A DNA stretch of 64,000 bases. Origin: Marsupella aquatica. Lineage: Eukaryota; Marchantiophyta. The stretch's first letter is position 1, and each line of letters opens with the position of its first letter. The DNA lies in the NCBI GenBank assembly GCA_973895155.1, contig OZ316892.1:5518001-5582000 (forward strand), in the 5' to 3' direction. Shown here in pieces: positions 1-11,202 of this stretch. The notes beneath the pieces are model-generated. The model was not told the DNA's origin. It saw only the letters and a list, made by a program, of their open reading frames with translations, and did not search any database. The translations under genes and the position numbers were made by a program.

Positions 1-560
1 GTTGTACTAGAAACACTAACATGGGGTAACCATAGTCTAGGATTTTTTTAATAAATTGGTCATGGGGTCGAGAATAAGATAAATCATTTCCAAATTAAGA
101 CTCAATCTTCAATAAAGCTTCCAACAAAATGTGATAATTATTCCTTGGAACCTAATTTGTATCAAACGTTATGATCCAAAATTGTTTTACACTTGCATTT
201 CAATTCCAGGGCAGTGCCATAAATTTTGCAATTTTGCAATCCTGCAGTTCCAATTCTTTTCGCCATAATTTTAATTCATGGTAACTATGAAAGAACAATT
301 GAGATTCTCATTCATAAACTAGACAGTATGTGTAATAGTGACCCAGCAAAGTGAGAGTGTTCCGTTTTATGTTACGAAACTTGCGTGTGTTCCCAGCGAG
401 CTTCCTTGCAAATATTCCACGGTGATAGTCAGGACTGGGGAACAGATAAATAGGATTGTCGATCTGTGATCCCAGCGTGATCTCTAGCAGTACATGTGCA
501 AAGACTACTGTCAACTCCTTCGGGTGACCCCCCAAGTGACCCACACGGCCTCGAGACTGG
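1..560. other. intergenic, no gene recognised
   Basis: I see no exon with family resemblance here. The open frame on the minus strand at 308-622 is short and has no recognisable motif. Bases around 470-560 resemble a stretch near 2560-2650 (shared words 'catgtgcaaagaa' / 'catgtgcaaagac' and 'ctccttcgggtgacc' / 'ctcctttcgggtgacc'), so this is probably old repeat material. Confidence 0.4.
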
Positions 561-2094
561 CGCAGAAGCAGCCTCTTATAAAAGGGACAGCTAGAAAGAA
601 GAGGGACGGAGATAGTGATCATTACATCCCTGCCCCACCGACAACTGATTGACCAATTAAACCAGGTTGAGTCCTTCCGTCTTTGTTGGCCAAGAGTCTT
701 TTTCTTCGTGGAAAAGTCTTGTTGAATGTCTTAGTTACATATCATATGGTAGCCCAGTTGCCGAAGTCTTTGAGGATGATCCACATAAGTAACTCGATGA
801 AATTTCTGCACAATCCATTAAATAACGCAGTAAAGGACATTGCTGCAATATTTGAGACAAAACTAGGAACAAAATATTCCCTGTACGGCAAGGGCTCTTA
901 ATCACAGTACGTATGTGTGCCTGTTCAACCTTAACTTGACTGGCATTGCCTCATGGGCAGGATTCCATGCATTCAGACGACTCTCGAGTGGGGGCCAATT
1001 CCAACCTAGAGATCTAAACATTGGTGATCAGAGCGGACCAGGTCGGTTTCTTTTTATTCTATGGTTATTGTTTGTTTTAGTGGGGCAAATGTGGGACGAC
1101 TTAAGACGGAATAATTGCATAACAACATGAGAGTAATTAAAGTTCATCTCAAGTCTCACTGGTTATACTGGAGAGTGGTGACCAGATCGATTGCATTTTC
1201 AAATGCAGGGCCAAGAAAAACCACCTGGAACGTTTAACTCTATCATCGGAGTGCAATGGCCTCCAATCCAGGATATGGGCCCTTATTGAAAGGATTATGT
1301 GCAAGAGGCTATTTGGAAAGATGATCTATACTTCGGCTACTATTTAATACAAACTGGTTGAGATTCTTTTTGTGTGTGCTATGCTGCAGAACTTACACTA
1401 GATGATGATTGGATGCATGATTGGGAAGTAAGACTTTGCGAGTACAATATCAATCATGGCAAGGGAGATGTTAGTAGGACTCTGATCAATTATATTAATC
1501 TTGATGTTGACCTCACTGGACACCTAACAACACTTCCTGTCATTTGTCATCTATTGAAGGCATTCCTATGGAACTGCCTGCAATGGAAATTTAAAACGGG
1601 AATTTTAGCCTCAAAGATCTGACACACTGTAATCTGTACGTCGCATCATTCCCAAAAACCACAGAGTGAAAAGTGCTCCTCATCTTATCCTCGCCCATGA
1701 AACACAAAATGAGAAAACTGGTCATTCAAATTTTACAGAATATTTCACATGGCCCTACTCGATACCAAAAGCCACAGTCGGATATTGAAAGTCATGATTC
1801 CCATGGCCCACTTCCGACGTCCAGTCACAAGTCTGATTACTTTGTCATGGGACACAGCAAGCACCAGCACCGAGTGCCTGCATGCAGGTGATAATTTTAC
1901 AGACAATTCTGTTCCCTGTGCGATTTGTGGTTGCAACAATGAATCGTGTCATCTGCAATTCAAGACCCAATTCCCAATTCTACGCGTCTGGCTCGGATTG
2001 AGATTAAACTTCATGGACACTCGAAGGGATTGCGTTATAATTGTATGTTATTCCCTGTTTCGCCGAAGCCGGCTACCGATACACACTTTTCTGC
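561..2094 (+). repeat. diverged segmental duplicate, copy 1 (pseudogene-like)
   Basis: This segment is collinear with 4618-6247 over about 1.5 kb. Shared blocks include 'aaaagggacagctagaaaga', 'ccctgccccaccgaca', 'gcattcagacgactctcgag', 'ggtgaccagatcgattgc', 'gcagaacttacactagatga' and 'cgaagggattgcgttat'. The blocks keep their order and are separated by substitutions and indels. A TATA-like 'cttataaaag' lies at about 571. Both copies retain short frames with similar translations (for example GLQSRIWALI in copy 1 and ALQSRLCALA in copy 2), but each is interrupted by stops and frameshifts. I infer an old duplicated gene or element now decayed. I do not recognise the original product. Confidence 0.6.
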
Positions 2095-3885
2095 TTACAC
2101 CTTATGAGGTTATGTGGGAAGAAGAGAGTGGTCGTGGCTTTGGGCCCTCCTTCATTGGTCGGTGGATCATTTATCGGTTTGAATGTTGTCCAGTGACACA
2201 TAAGTTTGGGTGAGCTCCGTCAAGTGAACACATAATTATTTAGCATTTGCATCTTCCAAAACACATATGTCAAGCTGAGACAAGAGCCGTGGCTGTGTAG
2301 CAAGTCACGCCAACCTGGTCAACTGATCTTGTTAACGTGTGACGACCTTTCTATGAATAGCTCAGCATATTATTTCAACCAGTAGGAGAATATGGAGAAT
2401 GTGAAAATCAGACAGATCTGAGGGCAAATCTTCAGCAATGGGCGCACCAACGCACCTCATCATCGACCTATCTTGTAAGTGAAAACCCAGGGCCAGGTAG
2501 CCCGCTGGCTATTCTTCAGCTTGTGACGTAGGAACTCTAAGCATCTCTAATGCCACCGTGATTTCCAGCAGGTCCATGTGCAAAGAAGCTCGCAAAGGAA
2601 CTAAATGCCAGTACTCTCAGTCAGCTCCTTTCGGGTGACCCAAAATGACGGTCTAAAGGGCAAGAACTGAGGGAGAGAAGGCATTTATATATGAAAGATG
2701 GTGTGATTGGAAGTAAAAATATGTGATTGTGTACGTAAAAAATGTGATCAAGTATAAAGATGTCATGGTGCCAAAGATATTGTTCTAAAAATATTGTTAT
2801 GTTGAAAATGTCATGAAGTAAAAAGTTATTGCGGCGCCAAAGATGATTGTTGTTAAGGAAAAACTATGTTGTTGCGTCAAATATGTCAATAAGTAAAGGG
2901 ATATAGTTAGCTAAAGGTGTTGTGGTAGCAGATGTTCACTTGTTAATACAAAATGTCCTCAATAAATAATCTTAAGAAGTCATTAAGTAAACAATGTAAG
3001 TTGTTGTACGTGTGTATCGCTGTGATGTTGTTGCCAAAACATGATGTTCAACAAAGTATGACACATTTCTGCCAATTGAAAGAAGATACAATATAGAAAA
3101 GTGAAAGAAAAACATGGTCAAGATAAAAGTGATTGAAGTGAATACGCATGATGAGGTCCTAGCCATGTGTAAGTTTGGTAACCCCACTTCTGGTCAATTT
3201 TATTATGCTTTGCTGAAAGTTGCCTTTGTTGGTTACTTGGCTTTGGTCACCTTATTATTGAGACCCCTTGCCTGGGGCAATGGCACAGCTTGGCCCACTT
3301 TTGAACGACCTTTTTTCCTATCCCTTGCATTGTGGAACCCTATTGGTAACCCAAGTTTTTTGGTTACTTTAAGTTTTTTTACTTAAAGTTGCCATGGTGG
3401 CTTAATTACTTGGCTTTGGCACCGCCCCAATGCCAAGACCCCTTGGGGCAACAGCACGGCTCAGGCCACTTTTCAGGGCACAATTAATTTTCCTACCCCT
3501 TAATTTGATAACGACATTCAAGTTATTGCTTCCTTTTTTTCTCATTTCCATTTCTTCCACCCAAAATGACCCTGCAATTTAGAAAGACGACCAATAGTGT
3601 ATTATAACTTTTGATACTGGAAGACCTCCAGCATTTAGAGTTCAGGGTCCATGTATTGTACTCACGAGGGAATCGTTGTGTTCCGGGACCAGGAGCAGCT
3701 ATAGAAGTGTGTCATCCCAGCTGCCCGTCAGTCTCATACAATAAAAGTATGTTTTGCCTTGAAAGACTTGTCCAGCCAATCAGCATAATCTCACCTGGCT
3801 TGACAGTAGATTGCTTTCCCTCCCTCCCTCTCGCCCCACCTCCTTCTTCCCTCCCCAAAAACAACAACTGAAGAGACTTGAACCA
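2095..3885. other. intergenic, AT-rich degenerate repeats
   Basis: No gene is supported. From about 2700 to 2990 the sequence repeats loosely related words (atgtgat, aagtaaa, atgtcat, ccaaagat), suggesting a decayed short tandem repeat. Around 3225-3310 and 3395-3475 two stretches share 'ttacttggctttggcacc'-like words, 'agaccccttg', and 'ggcaatggcacagc' / 'ggcaacagcacggc', which indicates a local duplication of roughly 85 bp. Confidence 0.4.
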
Positions 3886-4147
3886 ATTGGCTACATGTGG
3901 TCAGTTGGGCAGGGGCAAAGACTAGATCCATGAGGTCCCAGGTTCACTCCCCACTCAAGGGGTGTGGAGGGTATGTGTGGGGTGTGGAGGGTATGTGTGT
4001 ACCTATGTGTGGTTAAAGTGTAGTGGTGAGAGTATTGGTTTCTCCTACACTAGGCCCCTAGCTAGCCCACTTTGGGGCCAGATTTAACCCTCTCTCCCTC
4101 CTGGTTCAGTTCTCTTGTGACTACCCTACATAAAAATTGCATGCAGG
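3886..4147 (+). repeat. tRNA-derived SINE-like repeat, copy 1
   Basis: The head carries a pol III A-box-like 'tggtcagttggg' followed about 40 bases later by a B-box-like 'ggttcactccc'. The body has 'gtagtggtgagagtattggt', 'agcccactttggggcc', 'aaccctctctccctcctgg' and 'ctaccctaca'. The same ordered blocks recur on the minus strand at 8125-8350 and, more diverged, at 35440-35700. This layout (A box, B box, unrelated body, several dispersed copies) is that of a tRNA-derived SINE. I see no clear target duplication or poly(A) tail, so the ends are approximate. Confidence 0.65.
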
Positions 4148-4617
4148 AAGAGTCTATCCTATTATGGATGGGCCTGCTGTGGCCTTTGAAAGGGAAAACA
4201 AAAAGAGACTACAAACTATATGCATGTTCATATCATCTTTAGGACGGAATGGGACCTTCCTTTTCTACGGGGTTGTCAATAGTTGGTCAGTCCATGAGCA
4301 GGCCATGCACAGAAATCAATTGGAACACCGCACAAACTTAGTTCACGAATCACGCGTTAGCCACATTGGGAAGGAAATGGCTAGAGCTAGCTGTGCAAAT
4401 CACTGGTTTCCATGTTGTAGAGAAAGTTCCCGGAGAGGGGATGATTGATGTTCATAGATTCAAGATGGCGGCACACCGAGGGATCAGGGATGGCTCCAGT
4501 TCTGTACTCACTGGTCTATCATCATGCGAGGCAAACTTGACGGTTATACTTACTTTCCCAATCCCGAAGCAACGAACGTTTGCCATTTGGCCTTGGGCAA
4601 GGGGAGGAAAGGAGGCA
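4148..4617. other. intergenic, no gene recognised
   Basis: Overlapping open frames of 60-103 codons exist on the plus strand, but none shows a domain, and they use different frames of the same bases. I see nothing else here. Confidence 0.35.
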
Positions 4618-6247
4618 AGAAAGCAGCCTCAGTCTTACAAAAGGGACAGCTAGAAAGAAGAGAGAGGGAGAGAGTGATCATTGCATCCCCTGCCCCACCG
4701 ACATGATTGACAAACTAAACCAGATTCACTCCTCCGGTGTTTGTTGGCCAAGTCAGAGTCTTTTCTTCCTGCAAAAGTCTTGTCGAATCATGTCTTAGTT
4801 AGTTACATGTGGCAGCCCAATTGCAGAAGTCTTTTGAGTATTCCACGTAAGTACCCGATCAAATTTCTATTCTGACTGCGCAATCCAGTAATAACATATA
4901 TAGTAAAGGAGGTTTCCGCAATATTTGGGACAAACTAGCAACAAAATATTCCCTGTACGACGAGGGCTCCCAATTTGAGTATTGGTGTCCATTCACCATC
5001 AGCTTGAACATTAATGGCATTGCAGTACGGGCAGGAATCCATGCATTCAGACGACTCTCGAGTGGGGGACAATTCCAACCTAGAGATGTAAACATTGGTG
5101 ATCAGAGGGGACAAGGCCGGTTGCCTGCTATGCTAACGTTATTGTGTGATAGAGTGGGGCCAATGTGAGACGACGTAAGACAGACTTATTTTCTACACAA
5201 AATGAGAGAAAAATTCTTTTCAAGTCAGTTTAGACTGGTGAGCGGTGACCAGATCGATTGCCCTTTCAAATGGTATGAAGGACCAAGAAAAACCACCTGG
5301 AACCTTGAGCTCTATCATCTGGAATACATGCAGTGCCCTCCAATCAAGATTATGTGCCCTTGCCCTTGTTGGAAAGCTTATGAGCAAGATGCTATCTGAA
5401 AGATGTTCCATACCTTACGTACTTGGCATGACTGGCTACTATTTGAAACCAACTGGTTCAGATCGTTTTTTGTGTCCTGTGCTGCAGAACTTACACTAGA
5501 TGATGATCTGATGCATAGGAACTAAGACTTTGCGAATCCAATATCAATGGCAAGGGAGATATGGAATTAATTCTGATGAAGTTTAATCTTTGTAATGACC
5601 TCACTGGACACCTAAGAACTGCCTGCAATGAAAAAATGAAATGGGATTTTAGCCTAAAAGAAATCAATCGCATCAGTGCCATAAATGTCACCAAAAAACC
5701 ACAAACAGTGAAAAATGGGTCCCACCATGTCCTCGCCCATTAAGCACACCCACCAAAAAAATTAATTGTTCGTAATACTGCAGTAGTTTGACACAAATTG
5801 ACGCCCAGTCGCCCATACTCGATACTAAAGCACACTTGGATATTGAAAGTCCTGATGCCCATGGCCCACTTCCGACTTCCAATCACAAGACTGATTACTT
5901 TGTCGTAGGACTACCGTTTCCGACTTCCAGTCACAAGACTGATTACTTTGTCATAGGACTACGGTTTCCGACTTCCACTCACAAGACTGATTACTTCGTC
6001 ATTGGACTACCGTTTGCTGGGACACACCAAGCTCTAGCCCCGAGTGCCTGCAGGTGATAGATTCGCTGTTAGTACGATTCTTAGTTGCAACGATGAATGA
6101 TGACCTCTGTCATTCCAGGCACAATCTCCAATCCAACGCGTATGGCACGGATTGAAAATGAAACTTCATCGTCGCTCGAAGGGATTGCGTTATTGTATGC
6201 TTTATTCCCTTTTTCGCCGAAGCCCGCAACCGGTACAAACTTTTCTT
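4618..6247 (+). repeat. diverged segmental duplicate, copy 2 (pseudogene-like)
   Basis: This is the partner of 561-2094. It keeps the same order of conserved blocks but differs by many indels and contains an expanded 48 bp minisatellite at 5870-6013 where copy 1 has a single unit (near 1810-1850). Short frames such as 5202-5399 and 5245-5499 are remnants: neither reads through, and the residues matching copy 1 switch frames. The original gene or element is not recognised. Confidence 0.6.
5870..6013. repeat. 48 bp minisatellite, 3 units
   Basis: Three head-to-tail units start at 5870, 5918 and 5966, each exactly 48 bp, beginning 'ttccgacttcca' and containing 'cacaagactgattac'. Units differ by only a few bases. 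48 is a multiple of three, so one frame stays open (PTSxHKTDYFV repeated). The homologous segment near 1810-1850 has one unit, so the expansion happened after the segments duplicated. Confidence 0.9.
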
Positions 6248-6710
6248 CGTCCACGGGCCTGAAGAGAAATCGATCGACCCATGCATTACGGTTGGTCAAA
6301 AGGGGGCACCACTCCCACACAACCTCATGACGCATAAGAGGGCCCGCGGAAGACGAAGTGTGTACCAGCAGCCAGTTTCCATGCAACCCTTTCGAGACTA
6401 ATGACTATGCGTTCTCAATCCGAGCCGTACCCGTAGGTATAGGGGACTGCTCTTGGCTCGCAGAATGCGATGCATCATTGATATTCTTGCAATTAAAAAT
6501 GGTACAGCGAAGCGAGTCTATGGTAAAAGTGCCATTAGGGTCCCAGAGTCTTGACTTGCTCGGACCTGAGTTGATACAAGGTGCTCGGCTTGACTATTAG
6601 TGCTCGCGGGCCAGGAAGGTACCTCGATCCAACTGTCCTCATCATGGTTTTCAAATGAAGCGAATTACACTCGTCCGGATAAACGTCCCTGAGGATGTGG
6701 TGAGACCCGG
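6248..6710. other. upstream region of the hevein-domain gene
   Basis: No coding exon is supported. Base 6711 onward holds the likely TATA box of the next gene. The minus-strand frame at 6081-6386 has no recognisable domain. Confidence 0.35.
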
Positions 6711-6712
6711 CA

Positions 6713-6720
6713 CTTTATAA
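6713..6720 (+). promoter_or_regulatory. likely TATA box of hevein-domain gene
   Basis: 'ctttataa' lies about 230 bases upstream of the ATG at 6949. A pyrimidine-rich tract (6888-6927, repeated tcctctcc) sits in the presumed 5' leader, as is common in plant leaders. The transcription start itself cannot be placed. Confidence 0.45.
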
Positions 6721-6948
6721 GCATCTGTCCAACTATCCGTTCAGTCATTCATTCATCCACGATCCACTCCGGATTGATGACTGGCGCATAATCCCGTACA
6801 TAATGCAAAGCAGGCAGTACCAATATTGCTTCGAGCAATTTTAGCATGTCGTCTCAAACGAACAAAAACGCTCTTGAGACTTAGAGAGCTCTCCTCCCTC
6901 TCCTCTCCAGTCCTCTCCTCTCCTCTAGGCAAGACCCTGCGTGTAGAT

Positions 6949-7407
6949 ATGGCTTGGAAAGGTCGAGGAGTGCTGCTGACCTTAGGACTGCTATATGTTA
7001 CTGTTTCCCTTCAAGTGGGCTTGTGTAGCGCTGCTGATTCAGGGTCATGTACAAATAATGTGCCCTGCGGCTCTGGCTACTGCTGCAGTCAATCTAACTA
7101 TTGTGGAACAGGTGGCCTTTACTGCGGAGATGGGTGCAAGAGTGGCCCTTGTTACGGCAATTCTAATGGTTCATTAGGATTGTGTGTCAATCAGTCCTGT
7201 GCTGATAGATTTTGCTGCAGTTCCTATAACTACTGTGGTACGAATTCCAGCTATTGCGGAATTGGGTGCCTGAGTGGACCGTGCTATAGCAATTCAGGTG
7301 GTACAAGTCAGATGAGCAGTGGTGCGGCAATCGCTGGATTTGCGTTAGCCTCTGTGCTCGGGAGTATGACATTGTTGGGGACACTCTTGTCTAGCCCAGG
7401 CGAGTAG
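6949..7407 (+). CDS. secreted two-domain hevein-type chitin-binding protein, probably GPI-anchored
   Basis: The 152-residue product starts with a signal peptide (hydrophobic core about residues 8-25, likely cleavage near CSA at 26-28). Two hevein-type (ChtBD1, carbohydrate-binding module 18) domains follow at about 34-68 and 79-112. Each has eight cysteines in the C..C....CC.....C......C...C....C spacing and the typical YCG...YCG.GC.SGPC ending. The family binds chitin or N-acetylglucosamine oligomers; lectins, class I chitinases and antifungal peptides use it. There is no catalytic domain. A Ser/Gly-rich stretch and a hydrophobic tail (about 126-148) end the protein, which resembles a GPI-anchor signal, so I infer a cell-surface protein, perhaps a fungal-chitin binder. 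The ATG at 6949 was chosen because the signal peptide begins there; the frame extends upstream without one. No intron is visible. Confidence 0.88.
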   Translation: MAWKGRGVLLTLGLLYVTVSLQVGLCSAADSGSCTNNVPCGSGYCCSQSNYCGTGGLYCGDGCKSGPCYGNSNGSLGLCVNQSCADRFCCSSYNYCGTNSSYCGIGCLSGPCYSNSGGTSQMSSGAAIAGFALASVLGSMTLLGTLLSSPGE

Positions 7408-7427
7408 GCATTTCTTGGAGAAGTCGA

Positions 7428-7550
7428 ATGTGGTTGCTGACCTTCGCACTGGTGTGTATCACGATTTCGCTGCAGGTGGGCTTGAGTAGAGCTGATGCAG
7501 GATCTTGTATAAATCAGATATGTGGGACTGGCGCCAGTCAACTGCTTTAG
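7428..7550 (+). pseudogene. truncated second copy of the hevein-domain gene
   Basis: Twenty bases after the hevein gene stop, an ATG opens a 40-codon frame. Its start repeats the neighbour's signal peptide (leucine-rich core, then SLQVGL) and the first cysteines of domain 1 (GSC.N..CG.G). It then runs into a stop at 7548-7550 with no further cysteine pattern. This is a tandem duplicate that has lost everything after the beginning of its first hevein domain. A spliced continuation downstream cannot be excluded, but I found no second half within 1 kb. Confidence 0.7.
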
Positions 7551-8124
7551 AGCAAAAGTTTTACTTACTACGCACTCCTCTAACCTCGTTGCCGCGCAGT
7601 ACTGCAGAACGTTTTCGGAACATCTAACCTCCTGCTGACGAATCTGTCGGTCCAAGGGCGATTATGAGATTGAGGATATCTAAATGGAATGTGATCTAAC
7701 TCAGACGCGTACTTCAGCCAGTATGGGTACGTCAGGTGCTAGACGATACTGCTGTTGCCTCTGTTCGGCAATATAATGGCGAAGTAAAAGTTCGAGATAA
7801 AATCTGGATGGGTAGCCTTAGACGGTTGTCTTCAATGTACGTTTGTTTCGTTTGTTGTACTAGTTACAATTGGTTAACGACGGCCAGTTATAATAGCACC
7901 GCAATTAATGTCTTGTTTGAGATCATCATTTTGCTATGATCGAGCTAAACCAATTTTTTTTCTACCAGTCAGTTCACTCGCCCGTGAGCGGTATGATTTA
8001 GCTTTGACTTGTATCGCTTAGTTTTATAGTGACAATTTATATTACTGTGCCATGTTTCGACAAATTTTTATTTATTTTTCCTTGAAACCGAAAGCTGACC
8101 AATCCTACAGAGGATAGACCATCA
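7551..8124. other. intergenic, no gene recognised
   Basis: Likely 3' flank of the hevein gene and its truncated copy. No domain or RNA gene was seen. Confidence 0.35.
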
Positions 8125-8350
8125 ACTCCTGAGCATGCACCTCTGTAGGGTAGCCCACAAGGGGGGTCATACCCAGGACCAGGAGAGAGAGAGGGTTGGA
8201 CCAGAACCCAAAGCGGACCAGCCAGGGCTGAAGAAAAACCAATACTCCCACCACTACACCCCACCCACACACACACTCAGCCTCCACAACCCTTGCATGT
8301 GGAGGGGGGATTGAACCTGGGACCTCTCAGTAGTTGGAGTAGTGGACGAG
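8125..8350 (-). repeat. tRNA-derived SINE-like repeat, copy 2
   Basis: On the minus strand this reads 'aggtcccaggttcaatccc' (a good pol III B box), then 'gtagtggtgggagtattggt', 'accctctctctctcctggt' and 'gggctaccctaca', in the same order as the copy at 3886-4147. The A-box end is poor. It is the best preserved copy in its body. Ends are approximate. Confidence 0.65.
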
Positions 8351-11202
8351 GTGTTACATAATGTTTCGACAAGTTTCGCTTAGTGTTATAGTGACATGTT
8401 ATTACTGTGCAACTGCGGTTTACACCCGAGTTATTTTCACGCAGACACCGATCTTCCTAACTCTTTTCATCGTTTTAGACATAAGTACTTTAATTCGTAG
8501 GGATGCGCTCCGGGCTTCAAAAGAGCGATTTCACACTTGTCATTGGTAGGTGTGTAACAAAAAAGATCCTAAGGAGCTAGACGATGGCCCTTGGATATTT
8601 CTCCACTTGATGTTATCTGCATTTTAACTAACAACAAGATCCATGCAAAATTTGATGCTTCATTTATGTTCGATCGCTTCTGTCATGACAAAGATGTGAG
8701 GATGGCAATGTACAGATGAAGCACTATTCTACGGCATATATCTAGGGTAGATCATTTCAATACGAACCTCGACTTTCCCAAATCTGCTTTATATTGACAC
8801 TCGTATTGACATAGATATAGACTCATTTTAGTTCCCGCAGAACCTGGTGGGCCCTCCTCTGTTATAATTGAGGTAGAAGGAAACAAAGACAGAATCGTCA
8901 ATAACAAGGGGCATGAAATAGTTCTTTAAATAATGTGCAAGTTCTTATCCCACGAAATTGAAGCACTATGTTCCAATAGGAACGACTGAAGTCCACTGAA
9001 ATGAAGCCAACTAAGGCTCGATGTTTCAATACCTTCATTGCGCTGGTAAGATTGTCACTGTACTGAGATCTCAATTCACGAAACAATTTCAGCAGAAAGA
9101 ACGACATGTGACAATTGAACAGTCAACTCAGTGACATTCAACCTGCAATTCAACCTAGGTATTTAATGTGGGAAGCGTTCATTGATCATGACAGAATACC
9201 ACTAAAGGAGGCCAACTCCTCAATTTCCCTTCTGACCCGGCCATTTCCCCTGTCACTGTTATTTATCCCTACCATCGTCTGACTAACTGGTAGAGCCCTC
9301 TCTTGCTCGAGGGCTCTACCAGTTAGTCAGTCGAATCTAAACAATAAAATATACTTGTTCTTTCTCATGGTCTTATGACAAAATGTGATTCTGGTGCAAA
9401 ACCTCCCTGGCCACATGTTTATGGTGCATGTTTAACCATGCGATGGGCCAATACGTCACTCTCCCCACATTTTGTGCAGTCGAGCACACACTCATTGAAA
9501 TACAGTGGCCAGGCCGCCTCACTGACTAATTGGATCATCTGACTGCCGTGCCCTCTCACTTACACTCGAGAACTGTTCCACTCAATCTCACTTCATATTG
9601 ACCGTACCCTGCAAAGCATGGACATTGGGCTAGTGTTTCATAAAATCCCAAAGAAGTAGCTACGCTGGAAGCTAAATATCTCCTAACACGTTAGCTACAT
9701 ACCAGTTGCATTTTTTCAGCACAGACATGCAAACTAGAAATATTTAATGACACCAAAGATATTTGTTTAGTCTGACCAAGTCAATGAAAAGTTTACGTAA
9801 GACAAATATTAATGCACAGAAATCTGATGATTCATAAGGGACGCCATAAGGGACGCATAGTTTGTAGGATGAAATCCAAAAAGTTTTAGTTCTGTACTTG
9901 TTCGCAGTTTTCTTCGTTGAACTACATTATCCAGGTCAATATCTAGTCATACGCCTCCAAACCTGGGGCACAATGGAGCTTGTTATACAACTTCAGGATG
10001 GTTTTGCCAATGATAAACTGGGTCTATGTTTTCCGTAGTATTTAAGTCGATTTTCGTGTGAATGATATAGAACATTTAAGTTTCCGAACAAAGGACATCT
10101 GAGGTTGTCTTGAAACAGCATTCAAATTGTCTGTCTAAGAGGACCCAAAGGCAGAATCAATCAGTAGTACAGAATATGGAAATTTTACAGGGTCAACGCT
10201 AAGATATTGACCTTTTCATTCCAGCAACATTCCACAATATGGCTAAAAATTCAGTCCTGCCAACAAGAGCAGGTAGAGAGGTGCTGTGCCTGTCCCTGTT
10301 GTCATTAACTATCATAGACAGTCCTTTCACCCACACCAGGCGGTGCTGATCATCTAGTACTGCTTAGAACGGTCTATGATTTTGAAGTGACAGTTTTCCA
10401 CTTCGCAGTTCCTTACTGCAAGCTGAGGTGGCAGACCACATTGCAGCTTCTCAACAGGTCAATGGAGAAGGGAAGGAAGCATGAGCTTCCCCATCCGGTG
10501 GTCGTAGTGACACTCGGTTCTGGAAAGAACATAGGACCCAACGCGGATTGAAGCAGTTTCGATGCAAGCTCTGGTGGTTCTCCGAAAAGGTTAGTCTAGA
10601 CAGTCCCGAAGGAGTCCCAAACTGATAACTTAGAGGCTAGGACGCATTCGGTTTTGCAAAGAAGTCATGCTCTCCAACGCAAGGAAATTTCTGTTGAGCC
10701 AACAAACAGTAGTAAAGCCATATTACAAAGCTTCTATCACTTTCCAAATACTTGAATGTTTCTGCCGCCAGAACTCACCCAGGTCTTCTGAGATTGCTTG
10801 CTGAGAACCAGGTACCCACTGATGTATTCGGTGACTATTCCAGAAAATTTCAGCTCAGTACCGTTCTGGCTCATATACAACCACTTCTTTGAGGATATGC
10901 CGGTCGTCTCGCAACACTTGCCTGGGCATTGCGACAGCAGTTCATGTTAAACTGATGTTCCTCAGCACAGGAAGTGCTTGGAGACCACATCTGTCTGACC
11001 AATAAGGATCTTTGCGTTGTCGACTTACGCTTAGTTCCTTCAATTTGTTGGGCCATATAGACAGTAAGCTTGCAAGACGCCATGTCCCTGTTCATCCACC
11101 ACGTACTACTTGATGCTTACGGTCTATTCACAGTGAAGGTACTCAGTAACAAGGCAACGGTAGAATACACGGCAGCCCGACAGGATAGCTCAGAATTGAT
11201 GA
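8351..11202. other. long intergenic region between hevein gene and SAS-6
   Basis: Apart from the hairpin at 9279-9330 I find no gene. Open frames are short and carry no motif. The last several hundred bases before 11203 probably include the SAS-6 3' untranslated region, since that gene ends here on the minus strand. Confidence 0.4.
9279..9330. repeat. perfect 22 bp inverted repeat (hairpin)
   Basis: Arms 9279-9300 and 9309-9330 are perfect reverse complements, separated by the 8-base loop tcttgctc. The arm contains 'taactggtagagc', which resembles a tRNA D-arm or pol III A box. It could be two SINE heads joined head to head, or a foldback structure that would form a stable hairpin if transcribed. 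Confidence 0.85.

Noticed and set aside
1749-2213. 154-codon plus-strand frame
   Set aside because: Lies in the decayed duplicate; the sister copy does not preserve this frame.
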